From: Vitis vinifera
Lineage: Eukaryota > Streptophyta > Magnoliopsida > Vitales > Vitaceae
Length of the DNA stretch: 64,000 nucleotides
Direction: 5' to 3'
NCBI RefSeq assembly: GCF_030704535.1
Contig: NC_081810.1
Span: 22,854,501 to 22,918,500, forward strand
Of this stretch, positions 12,801-24,000 are shown piece by piece. Every line of letters begins with the position of its first letter. The stretch's first letter is position 1. The translations under genes and the position numbers were made by a program. The notes beneath the pieces are model-generated. The model was not told the DNA's origin. It worked only from the letters and a program-made list of their open reading frames with translations, and did no database searches.

Positions 12801-14660
12801 GACGGGCTGTTTCCTTAGGCCCAACACGGCCTGCTCCTTTGGACCGTGTCGGCTCGGGTCACTACAATATTGGATCATGTTGACCTGGCCCGCCCGATAT
12901 TTTGGTATGCCAGGCCACGGGCCAAAATGGGCAGCCCGGCCCATTGGACACCTTTATGCCAAACCAGGTGGTACTCAGGCAGTTTTGATGGTAAATGAAA
13001 GAACAGTCCGCCATGTTTTCACATAAATGTGGGGGTGCAGATGTTATAAATCTCCTAGACAGTATACATTATATTTTAATTAATTACGTTGCAGGCAGCC
13101 ACTGTTAATTATTCAATGTCATCTGAAATGAGCTAAGCCGGCATTAAATGGCTGAAGCAATTTTTTCACTGCAAACACAGACTTCTATGAAGAGATGAGT
13201 CATTGAATATGAAAAATCTTACAAATACTTTTAAAAATATGAAAAATCTTTTTTAGTGTTAAAAAATCACTTCTAATATTAAAAAATTATTTTTTTAAAA
13301 AAAACTTGATGATAACAATGAAAATAGTTTGAGTATAAATGCTACAAACGCAATCTAGTTTAATATATGGGTATCATAGACAGCTCAGTTATTGGACAAA
13401 CCTTTGGATGCCAAAATCCTTCATGGCCAATGTGACAGCTTCTCGAGTAGCTCCCTCTGATTGGAGCTCATCTAGTCTTTCCTCCATAAGCTTTTTTTCT
13501 TCTTCTATGTCTAGACCAAAGGTCCCATTGAGGGTCTCACCCATTTGGAATGGTTGCTCAAGTATGAGCCCAGACTGTTCTCCAGCCACATAAGCTGCAG
13601 AAAAAACACCGAGTCCACTCCCTATTATAATTAATTTATTAAAGCCCCAATGCTACTAAAAAGGGGACTATACATGTATTCTAGTCCATTTGTATCGTTG
13701 TCTATCATTAGGGATCCACAGACCATTCTGAAAATGACCAAACATATACCAACCGGTTGATACATGGAGAAGCATCTTTATTTTCACACACTTCTTCGCA
13801 AAGTCCAGGACATGCCTAGCTCCCAATGCATTGATTCCCAATGCAACATCATACCTGGAGAAAGATTAGAAGAACTTTATTTAAACTTGACTGCCGCCCA
13901 AAGAATATATAAACATTTGGTAGCCGCTGACACGCCTTGATTAATTAATTAATTAGTTTACCTTTCATCAAAGTTGGTAGTTGCAGCTAAATTAACAACT
14001 ATGTCAACTTCTCTCCACATCTCTTCCCTCAAGTTAGAGTCTGTCACCCCCAAGTCATCGCAAGAGATATCACCAGGAACCGGAGTCAGTTTTTTGGATA
14101 CAAAAGAGTTGAAATCTGAAGCCCATTTCTCCCTTAGAACCCAAAACAACTCCTTCCCTATCACCTGTGGATACAAATTAATAAAGCACGTGATCTCATT
14201 AATGAAAACTATCATTTTAATTATTATATATCAACTTCAGAACCGGTAATTAATACTATTCATCTTTTGAAATGTCTTCTCTAAACACATTCTCTTACCA
14301 GATTTAGTATACGAATGTTACAAATTTTAAAGAAAGGGAAAACTGCCTGATATAAGCACAAAGAGAATTGTACCTCATTATGCAGACGTTGGGTGGCTGA
14401 CTTGGTATCTCCTGCTCTTAGAAGAAGAAAGAGCTTCTTCACATTTGGCTGAGTCCTGAGTATCCTCTCTACAAAAACTGCACCCACAAAAGCAAAAATT
14501 TAATGTCCTCGAAAACATCATGAGAAAGGGTAAAGAAGAAGAAGAAAAAGAAGAGGAAGGATAGGGAATGTCAAACATTACTCTTTGCTAGAAAGCCAGT
14601 AGCCCCGGTGACTAAAATGCTCTTGTTCTCAAGAAACTCCACGATGCTACCCAACTCCAT
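9851..14660 (-). CDS. Alcohol-forming fatty acyl-CoA reductase (FAR/CER4 type)
   Basis: Reduces long-chain acyl-CoA to primary fatty alcohol with NADPH, for wax, suberin or related lipids, at the ER. Exons in transcription order: 14660-14582, 14477-14374, 14164-13962, 13854-13754, 13594-13402, 11180-11019, 10819-10738, 10655-10389, 10227-10100, 10004-9851. All introns are GT-AG and phases match, giving 490 aa, the usual length. The Rossmann motif TGATGFLAK is at residues 18-26. The catalytic YxxxK is Y237-K241 (YVFTK). The C-terminal part (about 380-490) is the FAR_C/Sterile domain. There is no N-terminal extension, so it resembles the ER FAR3/CER4 group rather than plastid FAR2/MS2. I chose the start because it gives the standard N-terminus just before the Rossmann fold. 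Intron 5 (11181-13401) carries a hAT-like insertion. Which paralogue it is cannot be decided here. Confidence 0.93.
11381..12957. mobile_element. Non-autonomous hAT-like element in FAR intron 5
   Basis: The left end reads CTACAGGTGTCCAATCCGGC. The right end, reverse-complemented, reads CATAAAGGTGTCCAATGGGC. These are terminal inverted repeats sharing AGGTGTCCAAT. Both ends run into GGGCC-rich subterminal DNA (about 11395-11575 and 12785-12945), while the roughly 1.2-kb centre is AT-rich and noncoding. CCAAAC occurs next to both ends and may be a decayed target duplication; a clean 8-bp duplication could not be shown. The end style matches the hAT terminus at about 2050, suggesting a related transposase moved it. 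It lies wholly within an intron and leaves both splice sites intact. Confidence 0.7.
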
Positions 14661-14756
14661 TGGAGACAAGAAATGAACTGAACAGAGAGAAAGAGAGAGC
14701 AAATAAAATCCAGAGAGATTAGGTGAGGAATAAAGGAGGGCAACCCAAAGTGTTTG

Positions 14757-14763
14757 ATATATA
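14757..14763 (-). promoter_or_regulatory. Putative TATA box of the FAR gene
   Basis: TATATAT on the minus strand, about 100 bp upstream of the start codon at 14660. Position and sequence suit a plant TATA box; the transcription start is not known. Confidence 0.45.
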
Positions 14764-15989
14764 CCTGGGGATTTAAGAGGTGAAGTGCACGCAATAGTAG
14801 GAAGGCCACTTTATTATCTATCCTCTGCGACTCTCATCATGTGCTTTCACACACTGCCTGAGGTCACCCACGTAATTGATCATGACCCAAATGTGAGGAT
14901 GGCCATGGTTGTATTGGTCAAACCTACCCTAGCCGTCCTCAGAGTTTGGCTTTATGTACGCCACGCTGTCCTCACCATGGTTGACGAGCAGCATTTTTTC
15001 AAGGCAAATTCTAAATGCCGACATTCTCCCCCCTTTCCCTTTCTTCTTTCTCCTTTCTTTTTCTACGGAGCCACACGTTTGTTAGAGATGAACTGTTTAC
15101 CCAACCCTATATATTATTGACTTAAAATTAATCTGGGTTGATATCCTTATTTGTCTTCATTCATGGTGCTTAAATATATTATTGACTAATTTGTTAAGGA
15201 ATATATTGAGTTCAATATCTTACTAAACTTTTAAAAAAATTATTAATTCAATATCATATCAAAACTTAATTTAATAAGAGGTCACGGAATCTAACTTACG
15301 TATGCTTTACCTATATCATGAGGGAGGATTGAGCCCAAATGAAATTGGTAAATTCAACACAAATCTGCCTTCATATCTTAGTCTTTGTTTTCTTCCCCAT
15401 TGTTTACACATATGGACAATTTGGCTTCAATCATCCTAGCTAAAAATCATATATGAAAACCCTAGTTTATGAGCTCTATGAAGTTGAGTAAAAGATTTAA
15501 CAAGAGGACCCACATGGATATTTATCTCATTGAGTTAGCATAGTTGGTATTGGAGATGAACAAAAGATTAATCTGAAAGAGACTGCTATTTGTCATCTAT
15601 TAGGATTTAATTATCTTACTCAACATCTAACAAATTATAAGGGTTTATATGATGCTCATCAGGTGCCTATAGCTAAAACCTAACCTTAATTTTAATATCA
15701 TTTGCCATATATGTCAAGGGTTTTTAACTATTTTGTTTGAAAATCATGTGAGTTTAAAATGAGATTGCTCAAGTGTGAGTCCAATAGGTGCCTATTGGAT
15801 CCATTATCAAAGTTTGAGTATAATATAAAAATAAAAAATTTGAATTTGGGTTAGGAAATTAAAAATATGTTTAACAGTAATTTTAGAAAGCGTTTCTAAC
15901 CTTTTTAATGCTTAAAATATAACAGTTTTTAGTGTTAAAAATATTATAAATACTTTTTAGAATCATTATCAAACACGTTCTAAAAACCT
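14764..15989. other. FAR upstream region and intergenic DNA
   Basis: No gene supported. The 111-codon plus-strand frame at 14785-15120 lies in the FAR promoter, has no recognisable domain and looks like chance. The remainder is AT-rich. Confidence 0.4.
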
Positions 15990-16355
15990 ATTTGGTAACT
16001 GTTTTCGAAAATAATTCTGAAAAACGATTTTTGAAAACTATTATCTAATCTTTTATAAAAACAAAAGTCGTTTTTGGAACCTAAAATGTTTTTAATTTAT
16101 TTTAAATATTTTAAAATATGTTTTAAAAATATTTTTACATATCTAATATTTTATTTTTTTAATCATGTTATATGCTAATATAATTATTTTTTAAAACAAC
16201 CTTAAAAAATAAGTAAAAACAACTTAAAACATCATATTTTATATTTTTAAAAATAGAAAACAAAATATAGTTTTCTAGTAAAGGTGTTTTTATTTTTTAT
16301 ATTTTATCTTTTAAAAAAAAACAGAAAATTGTTCTAGAAAATAGCTATCAACACA
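15990..16355. mobile_element. MITE with imperfect terminal inverted repeats
   Basis: The left end (15990 onward) reads TTTGGTAACTGTTTTCGAAA. The right end, reverse-complemented, reads GTTGATAGCTATTTTCTAGA. The two align over roughly 35 bp. The interior is AT-rich and noncoding. Length about 366 bp. A related, broken copy lies at about 59025-59175. No target duplication was identified, so the superfamily is uncertain (hAT-like by end style). Confidence 0.5.
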
Positions 16356-19059
16356 ATTCCTGATTTTTCCCTTGAAAGTGTACCTTATAAATTTGATCAA
16401 TACCGTATTGAAAAAATGAAGCTGGTGAAGTTGGTGAAGCTGACACAACAGTACCTACAAATCTTGTTTGATCCATTAACAAACTAAAAATAAATGCTTG
16501 AATTAGTGGAATTTATATATTTGATATCAATTCGTTGAATATATAGTATTATTAGTCACAACTAAAATGGTCCCCTATAGAAATCTCTGACCTCAATTTT
16601 CTTGATGTGTTCGAATCCAATGCCTTAATTTGAGTCATCACCCTAGGAAACAGCAAGAATTTATTAGAGGATCAAGCATTTTGCTTCTCCATATGTATCA
16701 AGGACAACGTACGTTTAAAGCCCATGAATGTGTTCAAAAGTGCTTCATAGTCTAGGGAATCATTAATTGTAATATTGTACAATTTATTAGTTATCAACAG
16801 AAAATTAAATGTTCATAATTAATTTAAGTCATGACTAATTAAAAATCATCACATGTTATTATAAAGCATATTATATAGTGAGATACTTGTGATAAAATAA
16901 AATTTGTCGTGACAATAACTTTTTCAAATTAAATTATTGCATGTGTTAATTGGACTTCATATAAAAAGAAGATATTATCTTTGAACTAGATAAGAAAAAA
17001 ACAAAAAATAATTTTTGTTATTAAATAAAAATGTGAATTTGATAAATGAAAAGATACACACCAATTCTCATTAAAAATAAATAAATTAAAAATTATCCAA
17101 ATATGCTTTGTAAAATTTCTTAAAATATTAATTTTTAAATAAAAATAATAATATTTTAAGGATTTGGACTTTCCAAATGTGTTTCAAAATTTTCATAAAT
17201 ATTAAATTTGATCAAGGAACAAAATTTACAAAAAATAATGAAAACTATCCAAATATACCTCTCTTAAACCTTATAAATATTGATCAGGATCCAAGTACAA
17301 GTGTAAGACACACTAAGGTCTAAGCATAAGTTAAAGACAAAGTTCAAGCTCAAGCTAAGATGTGTCAAGAACCACACGAAATCATGGCCTAAGTCAAATT
17401 TATCATTGAAAAAATCAAATAACTTAGCTAGAAATTGTTACTTAATTCAAGTTGGGTGGGTTGAGTAACTTGGGTTTGGGGATGTCGATGAGCGGTTTTC
17501 TTTCCTTTTTAACTTTTCCTTTCTATTTTTTTAGTTCACATTTTTATGAGAAATCACATTTTTTTTATCCAAAATAATTTTATGTCATTACTCAAAACTC
17601 TCCATTAACCATCAATGTTTATTATAAACATTAATTTTTTTCCTATCTTATTTCTATGTTATCTGGCCATTACTTAATGCAAATGAAAATAAATATATTA
17701 AATTTAAAATTCATTTCATAATAATTTCAAGAAATATTTTTAATCTAAAAAAATATTTTAAAAAATTATTTGTACTATTTTATAAGAAAAACACTCAAGA
17801 GGTTATCCTCTTAAAAATAATTTTTGAGAAAACACTTGGAATATAAACAATTTTAATTATTTTGAAAGACTTCAAATTGGCTTTATCAACTTATCTTAAT
17901 GCTTAAAGAGAAAATTTAGTAATAAATTAAAAAAAAAACTAAAAATCAGTAAAATTCATATTGAAATCAGATTAAATCATCAACCTGCCAAACCAAAAAA
18001 CAGACAATATTTCTATCATTTTTGTACCAACCATGCATAACTGGCACCAATTAAACAAGAGTGTTGCAGTGACATTAAGCACTGTGTTACAACTGGCAGG
18101 ACCAACATCCACCAGAGGGTATATTTCTGTTAACACGACAAGTTGGGGTCTTATCATAAAATATGCCCAACCACAATGCTTAAAAAAATACTTACTTTAC
18201 CATGAGAGAGATTTTCAATTGTTAATACTCAAAAGCTTTACCAAAGGCACACACAATGACACAACCAAATCAAAGATGGGCAAAATCCCGAATGAATCTC
18301 ATTATTATAAGGGTCTGTTTGTCACTATCTTCTGAAAAAGGAAGGGTATATGTTACGAGATGAGCTTTTGGGTGTTGTTGGGTAGAAGAAGAGGGAGGAA
18401 ATGGTTGGTTGTTGAGAGGTCACCAAGATTATATCAAGTGCATGCATGCAACTGTTGTGATGTTTGGGTGTGCGTATCACCAAGTCTTACAAGTTATATT
18501 GTGGTCCCTTGGGTGTGAAATGTAACTTGGTTGGTCCACTCAGGATCAAAGGGATCAAGGCAAAGCTACATTTTTTTAATCAGGGGGAGGGGGGTGCATG
18601 TGCCCCTCTAAAAGATATAAATTTAATTTTAAAATTTTTAAAATAAAAAATAATGGCAACTAAATATTATTACAAAAAAATAATATTTACCATTAATTAT
18701 TAATAAAATATTAAGATTGAACTAAAATAAAAATAAATTAATAAAACCTAATATTATGGTTTTTTTTTATTCAATCTTTTTCTTTTTATACTATTGTTTT
18801 AGTGATAATTTACTAAAGGTATTATTTTCAACTATTTTGTATATAAATTACATAATACAAATCTTTTTCCATTTTCAATATATATTTTTATATTTAAATA
18901 TTATATATATTTTATTTAATAAAATTTAAAATATTAATACATCTACATAAAAGATGAAAAATAAATAAATATTATTGATTTTAATTTTATATATATATAT
19001 AATTACTTTTATATAAATAATTTCTTAAAATTATTTTAAATTTTAATAAAATATAGATT
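16356..19059. other. Intergenic DNA; no gene identified
   Basis: Mostly AT-rich. The small open frames at 17972-18335 overlap on opposite strands, have no recognised domain and no splice context, and are treated as chance. 18340-18610 is less AT-rich but unassigned. Confidence 0.4.
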
Positions 19060-19175
19060 ATATATTTATGATATCATCGGTGCAACCGTGGTGGTTTGAC
19101 TATCGGTATGATTAGTGAATCATGAATCTGTAACTTTTTCGATTTAATAAGCGATATGATTTTTAAAACATTGAT
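19060..19175. mobile_element. Relic end of the GAACCGGTTCA-type hAT family
   Basis: This stretch aligns with the right end of the element at 38799-39726. Both carry a palindrome-rich CCG/GACTA segment, GTGAAYCRTGAA, a GTAACTTTT string, and the same terminus TTTTTAAAACATTG. No matching left end is present nearby, so only one end survives. Confidence 0.5.
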
Positions 19176-20382
19176 ATTTAGTTAATTATTTGAAAAAATA
19201 AAAATTAAGGTATTTATTTGATATCTATAAAAATCTTAATTTTCACTTTTTAAAATACAAAGAAAAAATTATGCATTTAAATGTAGGTACAAAGAATGAG
19301 ATTAAGATATAAATAAATAAAATCAAATATAAGACTATGAGACCTTAAGACGCACACCTTTTCCATTTAAAAAATATCAAAATTTATAATAAAAATTATT
19401 AAATTTTTTAAAATAATTTTAAGGGTTTTGCTACAAAATGATTAAAAATATTGAAAATTTAATGGCTTTTCTTTCTATTTTTTATTTCTTTTGAAATTTT
19501 CCTTTAAATATTTTTTATAATTTTTTCTATCTAAAATCTGAATCTTTTTTTTTAAATATTCTTAATTCTATGGTTGTTTAATTTAATACATTTTCATAAT
19601 TAATATTAAAATTATTCCAACTTGTGTCCGGTTGATCTTAGTAATAGCTTTTTTATTCTATAGTTTTTTTTTATTAGTACATTTTAAAATAAATAGTTGT
19701 CTCAAGTTAATATTTAGATGTAAATAAAAAAAATGATTTTGATAATTTAGTATTATTAAAAAAAAAAAAAGGTTATTTGTAAAGAAAGCACTTATCAATT
19801 ACTAATTCAAGAACCATTTTTTTAGCGGGCATTTAATTATTTTAAAAAAATAAATTAATTAAAAAAATGTTAATGAAAATGATGTTTTTTATAAGAAAAA
19901 AATATTCAAAAAAAAAAGTGAAACATAGACAGAAAGAAAAATGAAAAAAAAAGGGTTAAAAATATATTTAAACAAAATAAATTATTTTTATATGTTATTT
20001 CACTCATTTATTTGGGTTTTAGCTTTTAGATTAAATCATTTTCATGTATGAGATTTTTAAGTAATTTTAATTATATTATATTTTATTTTTTTATATTTTT
20101 CATAGTAAAATTAAACATAAAAAATATCATTTTTTTTATCTTCCTTCTTAAAACCAAACATATAAAATAGAATGGAAAATATTAAAAGATTTTCCTCAAA
20201 TAAAGGTAAGAATAATTTGGGGAAAGTATACTCTTCAACAACTTAATTTTTCTTTTTTTCTCAAAATTTTTTCCAAACATGAGAAAAATTTTATAATTTC
20301 TCTTTTTTGCCCTTTTCCTTTTATAATTTCAAAAAAAAAAAATCCAAAGTAACGGTGAAGAACTCAAATACCAAGTGATTCC
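19176..20382. other. Very AT-rich intergenic DNA
   Basis: Dense A and T homopolymers, no coding potential and no defined repeat boundaries. Confidence 0.4.
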
Positions 20383-20616
20383 TCACTTCAACCAGTTAGG
20401 TGACTTTTGCTCAGTGACTGCAGCATTCCAGTGCCCCATAGCTGAGAATCCTAATAATGTTGGGGTGTTCAATCCAGGGTCATGAAACACCAAGGGGCCG
20501 CTGTTTGGCATGATGGAAAATCCATTTTCAGTTAAGGGCTAGGACTTCACCGCACCAGGAGGCAATCCCAATTGACACAACAATATCCGAGCCCCCACCA
20601 CGATACTCTTACTCAT
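20383..20616 (-). pseudogene. Unidentified coding-like relic downstream of HIRA
   Basis: The minus strand from ATG 20616 reads MSKSIVVGARILLCQLGLPP and continues in the same frame. A TAG at about codon 26 interrupts it; after that come about 48 further sense codons ending in SPNWLK and a stop at 20383. Residue composition and codon use look protein-like and unlike the AT-rich surroundings. I do not recognise the protein. It could be a retrocopy fragment, a terminal exon of a dead gene, or part of the HIRA 3' region. Confidence 0.3.
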
Positions 20617-21042
20617 AGTTTAGTATCAAAAAGGGTAACCTTACAGACTATGTTCCAACTGAGACAGGGGTTCTAGATGAAGATAATCTTAATTCACATT
20701 GCGAAAATGAAATGTACGCTAACCATTGTACAAGAAACAAGATCCACCAAGTTGTTTACAGAAAACTATAAATGGGTAGATGGAAATCAAAAATGTTGGC
20801 CCCAACTCTGAAGTATGAAATTTTGTTACATCCCCAGCTGTTGCTTCAACAGAGAGCGAGAGCTCAAGAGAAATACAAATAGATTATTCACCCAAGTGAG
20901 AATGTTTTGCTCACCGCTAGCACTTGGGGCACACATCATTTCTCCAGTAGGAAGACAAGTTTTTGTGCCCACATCAGCAACACTATATATTGACATGCTC
21001 TATATTTATCAACATCACCTACAACAGTAACATGATACAGAA

Positions 21043-24000
21043 TCAAGAACCAGCATCTTCTGCTGGCGGCACCTGAGTTTTTTGATCTGTTGCTGAGGGA
21101 TCAGACTTTACTTTGTCTGTTGTTGCTGGAGAAGAGTCTGCTTTAACTGATGCTGGCTCGCCAAGATCCATCTGATCAGTTGCTGGTGGCATGGAGTCCA
21201 TTTGTTCTGTTGATGGGGCAAAGTCCACCTGATCTGAAGCTGGCAGGGCCGATTTTGGCTGCTTGGGATTTTTTGAATCTTGATTGCTTTCAGCACTTTC
21301 ATATTCAGAGAGGAGATCCATGAACTCATTGAGCAAACGCTGAACTTTTCTGTTTGATGCCATTGCTGGAAGGATGTCTTCCCTAAGTAGTTTGTGCTTT
21401 TTCATTCCCTGCAGAAACCCAGTTTGGTAACTTGAAATACCCAAAAGATTAAGGTAACTATACCTTAAATGGAATTCTTAGCAATGGTAGAACTTATCAA
21501 GAATAAAATAGAAGTGTTGTGCTGGCTAACAGAAGCAGCGTTGAAAATTCAATACAAATATAGTCATGTCCAGTCCAAACAAAGGGAATAACCTAACCAT
21601 TGTAGCTTTAGACATCGAAAAAAAAAAATTATCTTCATCTATAAACTCTCCCAGCAATAATTCTGTAACTAAAGGCAAAACTTGAATCCATGGAAAATGG
21701 AAACAGTCTAGTTTTACCACAGCATTTGAAAGCACCAACCCATCATTATGAATGGCACTCCAGAATCAAATGGCACACACAGCAAATGATTGTACCATTT
21801 CATAAAAACCTGAAACTAAGCTGGCACTACAAGTTCTAAACCTGTGGCAATAGCTCCCATTACTGTTTGTTCTCTTACAAATCATGACTTTTTTTAATAG
21901 TCCCCATTTCAAATGATGGATTTGTACCCTTCAAATATGATGATAAAAATATCAATTCCAGTGGGATATCCAAACATTATCAGTTAAAGAACTAATCACT
22001 ATAAGATTTGATCATTCCTCCAAAATGCACTTAAGTCCCACCCATTGATCAGACAAAGGAGTATGTTTCGAATTCTTTAGATAGATTATAACAATAATTT
22101 CCTATTTTTCAACAAGTTACTTCATTTCCAAAAACATGGATGGCTCCCACAGGAACGAAAGAAATCATAATGAAAAGGATCGATCAACAGTTTCTTTAGG
22201 AGTTCTATTTATCATAATGCATTTTTTCATCCAGGGATATCTGCAACAATGACAAAGAGTGTCTGCATAGGATTTGGTACCAGGTTTTAACCAGAACAGA
22301 AGATGAACTGGGGTGCAGGTCTATACACAGAAATATTCTTGCTAGGATACAAGTATGTTCATTCAAATTACATAGTCGGTCAGTTTTCATTGCAACAATG
22401 AATTATCAACCATCAAGATTAGATATCAAATCAAATAAAGCACCATTGATGAAAACAGTGCACAATTGCAGGGTAAGCTGTTAGGATCTCATTGACTAGT
22501 TACTAAAATGGTTTCAAATTTTCTAAGGCAAACTAAATGAGAACAGGAACAAGAACTAAAAAACACATCCCAAATGTTTTTTGCTGTAATAGAATCTTCC
22601 TTCATAAAGATTCTTAAAGAGTATATTCTAGTAAAAACATTCTACTATCCAAAGAATATACGAAGCACTTATAAAGAGTCAAAAAGACTTACAAGCACAC
22701 AAGGATCCCATGCCGGATTCTTTGGATCTGAAGGTATAGCCTCAACCATACCAGTTGGAGGTCCAAGAAAACTCTCACAGACCTCCCGTAAACGAGACTC
22801 ATCTGCTTCTCTGCAATCCAAATAAGATAGATCTTAAGTCGAAAAATATTTGAACCACTGGTTATTCTGTATCAAGACACATTATCATTCAAATTTCAGG
22901 GCCCTCCCACCAGCAAAGGACCTTTTTTTTTTTTGATAGATAAACAATGATAAATATAAAAAGGGCCAAAAAGCCACAAGTATACAGGGGTATACATAGA
23001 AGCCTAAGACAAGAAACAGAAAAAAAAAGTGAGCAACCTCACCAACCCTTAAGTGGTCGCGAGCCACTCCAAAAAGCCTAAGAGAGAAGAGGACTCCTCT
23101 CCAATGTACACCCTAGCCCAACTCCACATATTACATACAAAAGAATTTTTTATTTTCTGTATAGCTAACGACCCCCCCCCCCCCCCCCTCCCTCTAAAAG
23201 CTAATCCGTTCATTTCCTTCCAAACCGTCCAAAATATACACAATGGAATGGAATTTCAGATCTTCCAGCAAAGGACCTTATATAGGCTCCAATTAATCAA
23301 AGTATCAGGGGTATTGCACCCCCTTATGTTGCCTGAAAATGCTAACAACAAAACCTTCATAAGAATGTAAAAGCATTTTTTCTTTTTGATAGGTAAACAA
23401 GAAATGCATTAAAAGCGCTAAAAAGAGCACACCATAGTACATAGGACGTATACCTGCCACCAAGAAATGGCCAAAAAAAGGGGAAGGGAACACAAAAAAC
23501 TACTACCTCCCTTAGTGAGAACCCAACCAATCAATAAAATCATATAAGGACATTGAGCCTATAGCTATGTACAACTTGGTCCAAGAAAACAAGTTATAGA
23601 GGAACAAGTTTTTTAGTCTTAGGACAAAGAGCTCCTCATTTTCGAACAATCTTCTAATTCTCGTCTTCCAAATTGTTCAAAATAGACATAAAGGAGCTGC
23701 TTCCACACTTTTTTCGTTTCCTTCCAACACAAGACCCACACCAACCTACAAGGTCTCTCTTATTGAGGAATATAACACCCAAGAAACACTAAAAAGAGAG
23801 AACAAAAGCTACCACAAAGCCCTTGCTACACCACAATGAAGTAAGATGTGGTTAATCGACGACTCTTGAATATGACAAAGAAGCATCTATTAGCCAAGCC
23901 CCACCCTCTTCTTTGGAGTTGACCTAAAGTCAACTTTACCCCATGAAGCCTCCCAAGTAAAGAAACTCACCCAAGGTAGAACCCAAGAATTTCAAACTAC

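Noticed and set aside
14785..15120. 111-codon plus-strand frame upstream of FAR
   Set aside because: It overlaps the FAR promoter, has no recognisable domain, and ends in pyrimidine-run-derived residues.
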